From NCBI GenBank assembly GCA_023665245.1, contig JAMPEH010000088.1:1-8416 (forward strand): a stretch of 8,416 nucleotides of DNA. Reading direction: 5' to 3'. A program made the position numbers and the translations under genes. Position 1 is the stretch's first letter. The number at the start of each line of letters is the position of its first letter. This document shows positions 1 to 7,274 of this stretch, piece by piece. The notes under the pieces were generated by a model. It did no database searches. It was not told where the DNA came from and was given only the letters and a program-made list of their open reading frames with translations. Source of the stretch: Muribaculaceae bacterium (GTDB taxonomy: Bacteria > Pseudomonadota > Alphaproteobacteria > Rs-D84).

Positions 1-8
1 CCCCGTGC

Positions 9-40
9 CTTTTTCGGCGCCACGCAGTGCGCCGAAAAAG
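9..40. repeat. Inverted repeat 1, 12-bp perfect stem
   Basis: The arm CTTTTTCGGCGC at 9-20 is exactly complementary to GCGCCGAAAAAG at 29-40, with an 8-base loop at 21-28. The outer half of the stem is A/T and the inner half G/C. On either strand an A-run leads in or a T-run opens the stem, as in bidirectional terminators, but no free T-run follows the stem on the plus strand (CCTCCCC follows). It is therefore not called a terminator. Confidence 0.85.
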
Positions 41-77
41 CCTCCCCACCTCCCAATAGGACTCCCTGGGGAAGAAT

Positions 78-107
78 CCAAAGAGGGGGCCGCGGCCCCC
101 TCTTTGG
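78..107. repeat. Perfect 30-bp palindrome
   Basis: The half-site at 78-92 (CCAAAGAGGGGGCCG) is the exact reverse complement of 93-107, with no spacer, giving 15 complementary pairs. Symmetry stops at both flanks (T at 77 and T at 108). As RNA it would fold with a small loop at the central GCCGCGGC. As DNA it could be a dimeric protein site or cruciform. Its function is unknown. Confidence 0.9.
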
Positions 108-122
108 TCGATGGGTTGGGGT

Positions 123-159
123 CCAGGGGAAGGGAAACTCGAATTTTCCCTTCCCCTGG
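123..159. repeat. Inverted repeat, 15-bp perfect stem
   Basis: The arm CCAGGGGAAGGGAAA at 123-137 pairs perfectly with TTTCCCTTCCCCTGG at 145-159 across a 7-base loop at 138-144. One arm is all purine except its first two bases, so it is a strongly strand-asymmetric stem. No T-run follows immediately in either direction. Confidence 0.9.
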
Positions 160-171
160 TGTTTTCTCAGG

Positions 172-205
172 TCTGGGTACTCTTTGACACCAAAGAGTAC
201 CCAGA
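172..205. repeat. Inverted repeat, 15-bp perfect stem with 4-base loop
   Basis: Bases 172-186 (TCTGGGTACTCTTTG) pair perfectly with 191-205, leaving the loop ACAC at 187-190. An A-rich run (AAAAAGAAAA) follows on the plus strand, which reads as a U-rich run entering the stem on the minus strand. That is the wrong side for a minus-strand intrinsic terminator. It is the member of the array closest to the protease gene. Confidence 0.9.
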
Positions 206-223
206 AAAAGAAAATACTTTTAC

Positions 224-267
224 AAAAAGATAGAAGGAAGCCCGCAGCCTTTCGGCCGCGGACCTCC
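224..267 (-). terminator. Intrinsic terminator of the S8 protease gene
   Basis: Read on the minus strand, bases 267-254 (GGAGGTCCGCGGCC) pair with 249-236 (GGCTGCGGGCTTCC). This gives a 14-pair stem that includes three G-U wobbles, closed by a GAAA (GNRA) tetraloop at 253-250. It is followed directly by TTCTATCTTTTT (235-224). The stem starts 32 bases after the protease stop codon. Stable stem, tetraloop and U-rich tail together make this a classical rho-independent terminator. Confidence 0.88.
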
Positions 268-299
268 TCCCGTCATTTTTGTCGTAGGTTTGATTTTGC

Positions 300-3200
300 T
301 CAGAAGAGCTCAATGAACCGCTCGATCATCACTGCGACCTCAGCGCGGGTCACTTCCGCGGTCGGGTCGAGGAGACCTTCGTCCTTGCCCTGGAGGATGC
401 CGGTCTTCACGCACCAGGCGACCCCGCCTATCGCCCACTCGTGAGTGGTATCCCCATCGGTAAAGATGTCCAGACCCTCGACCTCCGCCTCGGTGTCCAC
501 CCCAAGCAGCTTGGCGTAACGCATGAGCATCAGCGCCAGCTGTTCGCGGGTGATGGTCAGATCGGGCTTGAACTCTTCGTCGCTGTAGCCTTCTACCACA
601 CCGACCTTCGCGGCCCAGGCCACGCCCTCGGTGTAGTATTTCCCGTCCAGAACGTCCTCAAAGGTCACGTCCGTCCCGGCCGGCTCGCTGGACATACGGT
701 GGAGCACCGTCGCCAGCTGTCCCCGCGTCATCGCGGAGGTCATGTCGTACTTGTTGTCGCCAACGCCTTCCACAACGCCCAGCGCGGCGATGCTGTGGAT
801 GGCCTCGTCGGCCCAGTGCCCCTCCGGCACGTCCTCAAAGCGCTCCTCCGCCTCCGGGATAACGGCCGGGATGACCACCTCGGCCACCGTCTCGCCCTCG
901 GCGTCGGTCACGGTGATGCTCACGCCCTCTTCGGGGCTGCTGACCTTCTCCACCTTCGCGCCGTCCGGCTGAGTCGCCGTCTCGGTCACGGTCCCGTCGG
1001 TCTCGGTGACCTTCTCGGTCACGGTACCCTCCGGCGTGGTCGTGGTCTCGGTGACCGTCCCGTCCGGCTCGGTCACCACCTCGGTCACCGTGCCCTCCGG
1101 AGTGGTCGTCGTCGCGGTCACGGTCCCGTCGGTCTCCGTCACCGTCGTGGTCACGCTCCCGTCCTCGTTCTCCACCGTCTCGGTGGTGGGCTCCGGCTGG
1201 GGCGTGGTGGGTGCCGTCGCCGTGCTGCCGCTGCTGGTGGAGGGCTTGGTCGCCTCCGTGTTCTTGGTCACCGCGTGGATGGTCGCCGGCCACACGCCGT
1301 CGCCCACGCTGCCCACGCGCTTGGCCTCAAAGTACTCCAGCTCCTCCGAATAGTCGATCATGTAGATCTCGCTGGTCCCGTTGAAGCCCACCGTCTCGTT
1401 GTAGGTCGCCAGGAACAGGTGCTCCCCGTCGTCGCTCAGCATCAGCGAGCAGTACGCGCCGGAAGTCGCCTGATACCCCATCAGGGTCGGGTTGCCCGTC
1501 ACAAAGTCTACGGGGAACAGGTTGAAGTCCACGATGTCGCCGTTCCCGTCCAGCCAGAATACCCACAGGATACCCTGGTCATCCAGTACCCAGTACGTCT
1601 CCGCCACGACCTCGCTTACCTCGCCGGTCTCCTCGTTCTCGACCGGAACAACTTCCTCGCCGCCGTTGGCGATGGCCACGAACTCGCTCGATCCAATTTG
1701 AGCAAGAGCGCCGCTCAGGTTATACCCGTACACGCTGATCTCCGCCGCGGGCTGCATGGGGAAGAGGTATCCACCCCAGACAATGTTCACCAGGTCCTCG
1801 CCGTTCTCGTCCTGGTACATCTCGCTGCGCGCCACGTCATTCAGCGGTACGCTGATAGCCGTGGAAGCATCCCCCACGCTCTCGCCCGTTTTCGGGTCCA
1901 CCTTGTAGAGGCTGTAGCTCCTGCTGTTGCTGTCCGCCGCCACATAGACGTTCCCGTCGCCGGCGGAGGTGCTGGCCGTGATGCTCTTGGGGCTCTCCAG
2001 CGCCTTGCCGTTCTCCACCTTGCCCGCCGCCAGGTTCATGCTGTACATCCGGGCCGTGCCGTTCTCGTCCTGGAGCGCGCCCTGGATGGTGTACTCGATC
2101 ACGTCCACCGTCACCGCACACTCCGCCTTGACCTTCGGGTTCTTCACCGACGTCGCGGTGATCACCGCCTCGCCCTTGGCCACGCCGGTGACCACGCCAT
2201 TGGCGTCCACCTTCGCGATCCGCGAGTTGGAGCTGGTCCACTTCACGTCCTTGCTCGTCGTCGTCCAGGGGGCCACGAACGCCGTCAGCTGCGTGCTCTC
2301 GCCCGCCAGGGTGTCCAGCGTCTCCCGGTCCAGCAGCAGGCCCGTCACCTCCGCCGTGGGCTCCGCCCACTCCGGGGTGCCCTTCTGGGGGACCAGCACG
2401 ATCATCGCGCTGCCCGTACCCTCCAGCTCGGCCGCCACCTCGCACACCAGCTCGCCGTCCTCGTCCGCGCCGATGCGCATCAGATTATACGGCCCGATCT
2501 CCGGCTGCGTCGGCTCCTCCGGGGTGGTCGGACCCTCCGGGGTGGTCGGGGTCGTGGGCTCCTCGGTGCCCGTGCCCGGACCCTCGTTGCCGCCGCCCTC
2601 GCCGGGATTGGTCGGCTCATTGCCGTCGCCCTCGCCGGGGGTGCCCGGCTCGGTCTCGTCGTCGGTCAGCAGCTCCACCTTCTGGAGCTTCACCGTGTCC
2701 TTGATGAGCGCCAGCTTCTCGGCGGAAACCAGGCTGTTGGTGCCCTCGCCGCCTTCGTTGCCGCCTTCGCCGCCGCCGTTGCCGCCGCCCTGGGTGGGCG
2801 CCTTGGCCTGCAGCCAGTAGAGGCAGCCGTCGTTGGCGTTATACTCCAGGCTCTGCCCCTCGTCAAAGTCGGGCAGCTCCGCAATGGCCACCGGCTCGTC
2901 CGCCGTCTCCAGCGTGAACGTATACAGCCCGCCCATCAGGTCGCCGACGCAGTAGAAGTTCCCCTCGTCGTCGCACGCCAGGGTCGTCGTCCCGGTCAGT
3001 CCGTACTCCGGGTAGCTGGGCACGCCCACGATCGCCACCACGTCCGCGTCGCCGGAGAGCTTGTCGATGGCGACGAGATAATCGTTCCACACGCCGTACA
3101 GCTTCCCGTCCTGCGGGTTATAGGTCATGTCGTCCAGCGGCACGCCGATGACCCCGATCTGGGTCACCACGTCCATATCCGCCTCGGTCGCCACATAGAG

Positions 3201-6200
3201 GTTCCCGGCCCGGTCCACGCTGTAGATGTACCCGTCCACATACGTGGCCGCCACCGGCGTGATGGCCGGGCTCACCACGGCGCTCACCGTCTCCTCGCCG
3301 TCGTAGACGTTCCAGGTCCCCGCCGCGTCCACGAACATCACGTCGCCGGTGCTCACGCCGTTCAGCGGCTCGTCCACCGTCACCAGCACGGTGCTCTGGT
3401 TCATGGCGTAGTCATACGCCGCCACCAGGAACTTCGTGCCGTACACGCCGCTCAGGTCCAGCTGAGCGATGTAGCTGGTGTTGGGCTTGGCCTGGTCGGG
3501 AGCCACCGCGCTGACCGCCCGCGTGCCGTCCGCGTTATAGACCACGACGGCCGCCACATACTGGTTGTCCTTCACGCTCAGCATCAGCGACCCCGTCTCC
3601 GGGTTCAGCAGAGCCGTCCCGCCGTTGATCACCGGCGCCTCGTTGTCGATGGTGATGCTCGTCGAGAGCTTCGCGCCCCGGCCCAGCTCGCCGTTGTCCA
3701 GGTCGCCGTCCAGCAGCGCCTCCCAGTCATAGACGTACTCGCTGCTCTCGCCGCTGCTGGTCTTCTCGGTGCTCACCGTCGCGTAGTACTCCGGCGCCAG
3801 GATGAGCTCCACGTTCACCTTGGTGTTGTTCTTCAGGGCCGTCTCGTTGCCCTTGGCGTCCTCCTTGGTGCCTGCCCAGCCCGCGTTGTACGAGAGGCTC
3901 GTGCCCTGCCAGGCCGCCGCGCTCTCATAGTAGAACGCCGCGTCCACACTGCCCGGCTCATGCTGGACGTACACCGTCCCGTCCTCCGCGTCCACCACGC
4001 GGAACAGCGATCCGCCCGCGTTACGGATGGGGGAGAAGGCGATGTGGTCCAGCGTGCTGCCGTCCGTGCTGTTCATGGCCACCCGCGCCGGGTCAAACGC
4101 CGCGTCGTCCTGCACCTTCAGCGCCCGGAAAATGCTCCAGTAGGGGTTGCCCTCGATGACGAAGGCCCCGCCGCTGGTGGGGGTGCTCAGCGCGAAGTAG
4201 TTGCTCTGCCTATTGAAGTCGCCGTCCACGATCAGGTAGGGATACCGGCTCTCCTCGCCCGTCACATAGTAGTCGAGGTAGGAGCCCTTGTCGAACATGG
4301 AGGCGTCGCTCCAGTTGCCGTAGAAGCCCAGCACCGGGATGGTGTGGCTGGTCCCCACGATCCGATCGCCGTCCTCGGTGACCTCCTCGGTCAGCTCCTC
4401 GGCGTAAACGAAGGCTTCGATGTAAGCGCCGCTGGGATAGCTCACCCCGTCGTCCAGCGTGTCCGTGCCGTAGGCCAGGGTGTAGACCTTATCCCCCTGC
4501 TCCACCGTCAGGTCCTCCTCGGCCAGCGCGATGGTGGCGGTGACCTCCACCGCGTCGCCCGCGGCCAGGGTGACCACCTCCGCCGCCTCGCCGTCCACCG
4601 TAAAGGTGGTCTCGGCGTTCAGCGGCATGGTCCAGGTGTCCATAAAGTTCCAATATACGTCCTTGGCCACCTGCTGGGGGAACACATCCTGGGTGAACAC
4701 GTCGGCGTTCAGCGCGTAGTCGGCCTCCTCGTCGGTCAGGTTGTGCAGGGTGAACTTAAAGGTGTACACGCCCTCGCGCTTGGCGTCCTCGCCCAGCTCC
4801 ACCTTCACCTTCCCGTCCGGCTGACCGTCCACCGTCACGTAGGACTTGGCGTTGATGGCCGCGCCCACGTTGGCAAGGCCCGCGCCCTGCTTCAGGATGG
4901 AATAGTAGTACTCCGTGTCCTCCTCAATGACCGGCACCGCCGTGGACATGAGGAGCGACTGGGCCAGCTGCCGCTGGGTCACCTCGCCGCCCTTGGGGGC
5001 CAGGTCCTTGTCCTTGATGTACTGGGCCACCAGCGCCGCCATACCGGCCACCTGGGGGCAGGCCATGGACGTGCCCTGCATGACCTCGTAGGCCTGGCCG
5101 CCCTCCACAGCGCCGTTCACCGAGTAGATGCCGCCGCCGGGAGCCGTGATCTCCGGCTTGAGCTCCAGCGTACCCGGAACGCCCCAGGAGCTGAAGCTGC
5201 TCATGGTGTAGAACTCCACGTCGTTGGCGATCACCGCCGTGCCGCCCTGGATCCTCACCTTGCCGGTGTAGTAGTCGAACTGATAGGGGACCTGCGCGCC
5301 GTTGTCGTTCTCATAGCTGGCGCTCAGCTTCGCCTCATTGCCCTTGGTGGAGGCGGCGATGATGGCCAGGCCGTCCGCCTGGGTGATGCTCACCGACGGA
5401 GCCTCCGCCTCATAGTCGCTCAGGTCCATGTTGATGGTGCCCGACTGGTTGTTCCAGATGATGGACGCCGCAGCCCCCGCGTTGGCGCCGTTCTGCGCCT
5501 TCACATAGAAGCTGATGTTGCCCCGCTGGCAGATGTAGATCTTGCCCGTCAGGTCCACGCCCGCCGCCGTCAGCGCCGCGATCTCCGTCGCGTCGCCCTT
5601 GCCGTCGGTCATAACGTACTCATATTCCGTGCCCGACCCGTCCTCGCTGATGTCCAGGGTCAGAATGGGCTTGTTGGTGTAGGGCGTCCCGTCGCTGCCC
5701 GACGTGGACTCGTTGTACCCCACCGCCAGGTCGCCGTTCTCACCGAAGCGCAGAACGTTGCCCGTGGAGCCGATGTTGTCCACCGACGCCACCGCCAGCG
5801 AATTGGTGAAGGACGCCGGCGAGCCCACCATGTCCAGGCTCACGTCGTCGTTGTAGAGGTACGAGAGCCCCAGCACCTGGGCAGGAGCCGTGTTGTCCGC
5901 CCAGCCGCCGGCGTTGCCCGCCGCGATGGCCACCACCGCCTGCTCCTTGACCAGCTTCTCCATCACCGACTGATAGGCGTCCGAGATGGTCGCGCCGGGG
6001 TTGCCGGAGCCCAGCGACAGGTTGATGGAGTCGCACTCCAGCACGATGGCGTCCTCAATGGCCACCATGTAGTCGGAATCGTAAGCGCCGCCGTTCTTGC
6101 CGAACACCTTCATGGTGATCAGCTGGGCGTCCGGGGCCACGCCCTGGGTCTTGACCTCGGCCAGGGCCGAGACGAACGCGCCCTCGTCGTTCTCCACCAG

Positions 6201-7169
6201 CCGGTTGGCCGTGGCGATGCCCGCCACGTGGGAGCCGTGCTCGCCCTCGCCGTCGTTGTCGTGGGTCACGTCCAGGTCCTTGTCCACGTAGTTGTAGATG
6301 TACGGGAGCTTCTCGTTGAGATAGAAGTCGTTCTCCGTCAGGGTGGTCTTGTGGTTCTTGTAGGCGTTCAGGTTCTTGATCTTCGCCTTGATGTCCGCCG
6401 CCGTCATCAGCCCGAACTGCTCCGCGGCCTCCTCATAGCTGGGGGCCTCGGCCTCCGGGTCGGTGGGGTCCTTGGCGTCCTGGCGAATGGCCTCCTTGAA
6501 GGCGTCCGCGTCGAAGGACCGGTGGTCGGTGTCCGTGCCCGTGTCGATGACGGCGATGCGCGTCCCCGCCCCGGTGTACCCCAGGTCATAGGCCGGCGTG
6601 CTGCCGATCATCTCGGCGGAGGTGGCCATCATGGGCTCGTCGCCCCCCACCTCGGCCACCATGGGCTCATACCGGGTCTCCAGCGAAACGCTCTTGACCC
6701 CCGGCACCGCCCGGATGGCGTCCAGCTTGCCGTAGGGCACGTTGGCGGAAATGACGTTGGCCGCCAGCGTCAGGTTCCACACCACGTCCAGCTTCTTGCC
6801 GCCCAGCGCCTGGACGGAGATGATGTCCTCCATCTGCGCCTGCTTCTGCTGGAGGCCTGCCCGGTACGCCATGGCCGAGGCGTTGGCCGTCACGTGCTCC
6901 AGGCTGTAGCCCGCCTCCATGGTGGACTTGTCCTCCAGCACGATGGCCACACGGACCATCTCGCCGGGGAGGTGGATCTCCTCCTTGGTCAGGCCGGTCT
7001 CCGGCCGCGTCAGCTCCAGGTCGGCCTTGATGACGCTGTTGTCCACGCTGTAAACGTGAACGCCGCTCCCTTCCTCCTCGCTGGCCAGCGCGGGTATCGT
7101 CAGGCTCAGCAGCATGGTCACTGCCAGAGCCACGCTCAGTACGCGCCTCCACATCTTTCCGTTCAACAT
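300..7169 (-). CDS. SLH-anchored S8 (subtilisin-like) serine protease, lactocepin/C5a-peptidase type
   Basis: Predicted secreted protease (2289 aa) held on the wall. Seen: signal peptide 1-29 (ALA/S cut); I9-like propeptide ~70-168; S8 catalytic domain ~198-770 with Asp209 (VIDTGTD), His311 (HGSHVAG), oxyanion Asn419 (AAGN) and Ser701 (GTSMACP); PA-domain insertion ~500-620 (ICQRGNISF); Fn3_5-like domain ~785-925 and GFYGNW at 948, as in C5a peptidase and lactocepin; another Ig/Fn3-like part ending near 1265; propeller-like strands ~1270-1455 and ~1695-1965; Gly/Pro/Thr linkers 1457-1558; Big_2 ~1608-1690; 11-residue repeats 2000-2076; three SLH domains at ~2108-2160, 2168-2222 and 2232-2289 (last with TRAE). 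The start is fixed by AGAAGGAGG nine bases upstream. The triad is intact, with no frameshift. The family cuts extracellular protein; the substrate is unknown. It appears monocistronic, with its own promoter and terminator. Confidence 0.95.
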   Translation of the reverse strand: MLNGKMWRRVLSVALAVTMLLSLTIPALASEEEGSGVHVYSVDNSVIKADLELTRPETGLTKEEIHLPGEMVRVAIVLEDKSTMEAGYSLEHVTANASAMAYRAGLQQKQAQMEDIISVQALGGKKLDVVWNLTLAANVISANVPYGKLDAIRAVPGVKSVSLETRYEPMVAEVGGDEPMMATSAEMIGSTPAYDLGYTGAGTRIAVIDTGTDTDHRSFDADAFKEAIRQDAKDPTDPEAEAPSYEEAAEQFGLMTAADIKAKIKNLNAYKNHKTTLTENDFYLNEKLPYIYNYVDKDLDVTHDNDGEGEHGSHVAGIATANRLVENDEGAFVSALAEVKTQGVAPDAQLITMKVFGKNGGAYDSDYMVAIEDAIVLECDSINLSLGSGNPGATISDAYQSVMEKLVKEQAVVAIAAGNAGGWADNTAPAQVLGLSYLYNDDVSLDMVGSPASFTNSLAVASVDNIGSTGNVLRFGENGDLAVGYNESTSGSDGTPYTNKPILTLDISEDGSGTEYEYVMTDGKGDATEIAALTAAGVDLTGKIYICQRGNISFYVKAQNGANAGAAASIIWNNQSGTINMDLSDYEAEAPSVSITQADGLAIIAASTKGNEAKLSASYENDNGAQVPYQFDYYTGKVRIQGGTAVIANDVEFYTMSSFSSWGVPGTLELKPEITAPGGGIYSVNGAVEGGQAYEVMQGTSMACPQVAGMAALVAQYIKDKDLAPKGGEVTQRQLAQSLLMSTAVPVIEEDTEYYYSILKQGAGLANVGAAINAKSYVTVDGQPDGKVKVELGEDAKREGVYTFKFTLHNLTDEEADYALNADVFTQDVFPQQVAKDVYWNFMDTWTMPLNAETTFTVDGEAAEVVTLAAGDAVEVTATIALAEEDLTVEQGDKVYTLAYGTDTLDDGVSYPSGAYIEAFVYAEELTEEVTEDGDRIVGTSHTIPVLGFYGNWSDASMFDKGSYLDYYVTGEESRYPYLIVDGDFNRQSNYFALSTPTSGGAFVIEGNPYWSIFRALKVQDDAAFDPARVAMNSTDGSTLDHIAFSPIRNAGGSLFRVVDAEDGTVYVQHEPGSVDAAFYYESAAAWQGTSLSYNAGWAGTKEDAKGNETALKNNTKVNVELILAPEYYATVSTEKTSSGESSEYVYDWEALLDGDLDNGELGRGAKLSTSITIDNEAPVINGGTALLNPETGSLMLSVKDNQYVAAVVVYNADGTRAVSAVAPDQAKPNTSYIAQLDLSGVYGTKFLVAAYDYAMNQSTVLVTVDEPLNGVSTGDVMFVDAAGTWNVYDGEETVSAVVSPAITPVAATYVDGYIYSVDRAGNLYVATEADMDVVTQIGVIGVPLDDMTYNPQDGKLYGVWNDYLVAIDKLSGDADVVAIVGVPSYPEYGLTGTTTLACDDEGNFYCVGDLMGGLYTFTLETADEPVAIAELPDFDEGQSLEYNANDGCLYWLQAKAPTQGGGNGGGEGGNEGGEGTNSLVSAEKLALIKDTVKLQKVELLTDDETEPGTPGEGDGNEPTNPGEGGGNEGPGTGTEEPTTPTTPEGPTTPEEPTQPEIGPYNLMRIGADEDGELVCEVAAELEGTGSAMIVLVPQKGTPEWAEPTAEVTGLLLDRETLDTLAGESTQLTAFVAPWTTTSKDVKWTSSNSRIAKVDANGVVTGVAKGEAVITATSVKNPKVKAECAVTVDVIEYTIQGALQDENGTARMYSMNLAAGKVENGKALESPKSITASTSAGDGNVYVAADSNSRSYSLYKVDPKTGESVGDASTAISVPLNDVARSEMYQDENGEDLVNIVWGGYLFPMQPAAEISVYGYNLSGALAQIGSSEFVAIANGGEEVVPVENEETGEVSEVVAETYWVLDDQGILWVFWLDGNGDIVDFNLFPVDFVTGNPTLMGYQATSGAYCSLMLSDDGEHLFLATYNETVGFNGTSEIYMIDYSEELEYFEAKRVGSVGDGVWPATIHAVTKNTEATKPSTSSGSTATAPTTPQPEPTTETVENEDGSVTTTVTETDGTVTATTTTPEGTVTEVVTEPDGTVTETTTTPEGTVTEKVTETDGTVTETATQPDGAKVEKVSSPEEGVSITVTDAEGETVAEVVIPAVIPEAEERFEDVPEGHWADEAIHSIAALGVVEGVGDNKYDMTSAMTRGQLATVLHRMSSEPAGTDVTFEDVLDGKYYTEGVAWAAKVGVVEGYSDEEFKPDLTITREQLALMLMRYAKLLGVDTEAEVEGLDIFTDGDTTHEWAIGGVAWCVKTGILQGKDEGLLDPTAEVTRAEVAVMIERFIELF
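942..1172 (-). repeat. Seven tandem 11-residue (33-bp) repeats in the protease stalk
   Basis: Residues 2000-2076 form seven 11-residue units of the pattern T-x-x-[DE]-G-T-V-T-x-x-x, alternating TPEG and [EQ][PT]DG types, so the underlying period is partly 66 bp. The first unit (ENEDGSVTTTV) and last (TQPDGAKVEKV) are the most diverged. They lie immediately before the three SLH domains and probably act as an extended spacer lifting the enzyme off the wall. Such repeats can change copy number by slippage or recombination. Confidence 0.85.
2502..2792 (-). repeat. Low-complexity Gly/Glu and Pro/Thr/Gly linker coding region
   Basis: Residues 1460-1476 are almost entirely Gly, Asn and Glu (GGGNGGGEGGNEGGEG), and residues 1505-1556 are rich in Pro, Thr, Gly and Glu (for example EEPTTPTTPEGPTTPEEP). 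They flank a short, more ordinary stretch (SAEKLALIKDTVKLQKVELL). The segment looks like a flexible linker inserted between two beta-strand-like segments of a propeller-like region (LYWLQ before, YNLMRIG after). Confidence 0.8.
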
Positions 7170-7178
7170 TTTGTAACT

Positions 7179-7187
7179 CCTCCTTCT
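7179..7187 (-). promoter_or_regulatory. Ribosome binding site of the S8 protease
   Basis: AGAAGGAGG on the minus strand, nine bases before the ATG at 7169. It is a near-full match to the anti-Shine-Dalgarno sequence and decides the start in favour of Met1 over the in-frame Met6. It directly abuts the leader hairpin at 7188-7204. Confidence 0.9.
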
Positions 7188-7236
7188 GGCGCCCGTAGGC
7201 CCCCTTTTGACAGCGGACTCCTATTTTCTGTCAAAA
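7188..7236 (-). promoter_or_regulatory. Two abutting hairpins in the protease 5' leader
   Basis: On the minus strand TTTTGACAG (7236-7228) pairs exactly with CTGTCAAAA (7213-7205), a 9-bp stem with a 14-base loop. The next bases, 7204-7188, can fold as a short G/C stem closed by a C(UACG)G tetraloop, with one bulged G at 7190 in its 3' arm. The predicted transcript start is only about 2-4 bases before the first stem, and the second stem ends exactly where the Shine-Dalgarno begins. It could stabilise the 5' end or modulate translation; the same first repeat could be an operator in DNA. Confidence 0.6.
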
Positions 7237-7245
7237 ATATATTCT

Positions 7246-7274
7246 AGTATAGACCTAAACCCCTTGGGATTCAA
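7246..7274 (-). promoter_or_regulatory. Candidate sigma-A promoter of the S8 protease
   Basis: On the minus strand, -35 TTGAAT (7274-7269) and -10 TATACT (7251-7246) are separated by exactly 17 bases. They match the consensus at 4/6 and 5/6. The predicted start at an A near 7238-7240 gives a leader of about 70 bases. Bases upstream of the -35 are A/T-rich, including ATTTC-N4-GAAAT at 7290-7303, and may help as an UP element. Confidence 0.6.

Larger units (their letters stand above)
1..223. other. Non-coding region with four inverted repeats
   Basis: No convincing gene is visible here. Short open frames cross the stretch, but they read straight through the inverted repeats and lack a ribosome binding site. 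The region is dominated by four consecutive perfect stems, centred near 24, 92, 141 and 188 and described separately. It lies beyond the intrinsic terminator of the large protease gene, so most of that gene's transcripts should not reach it. The gene on the left is outside the window, so the array could be its downstream flank or a repeated intergenic element. Confidence 0.7.

Noticed and set aside
5..187. A 60-residue plus-strand frame at the left edge
   Set aside because: It reads through three inverted repeats, has no visible ribosome binding site and shows no domain; its sequence is explained by the repeats.
172..205. The stem at 172-205 as a second terminator of the protease
   Set aside because: On the minus strand the U-rich run precedes the stem instead of following it; the GAAA-loop stem at 236-267 has the right polarity.
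184..444. An 86-residue plus-strand frame
   Set aside because: It runs through the terminator hairpin and into the SLH-coding end of the protease on the opposite strand; no ribosome binding site or domain is visible.
7208..7237. TTGACA on the minus strand as a -35 box
   Set aside because: The hexamer 17 bases downstream is GTCAAA, not a -10; the motif is better explained as one arm of the leader inverted repeat.
441..7247. A 2268-codon plus-strand open frame antisense to the protease
   Set aside because: It is in exact codon register with the protease and exists only because TTA, CTA and TCA are absent there. Its product is Arg/His/Gly/Leu-rich without domains, it begins at a GTG with no ribosome binding site, while the minus-strand protein has an intact catalytic triad and recognised domains.
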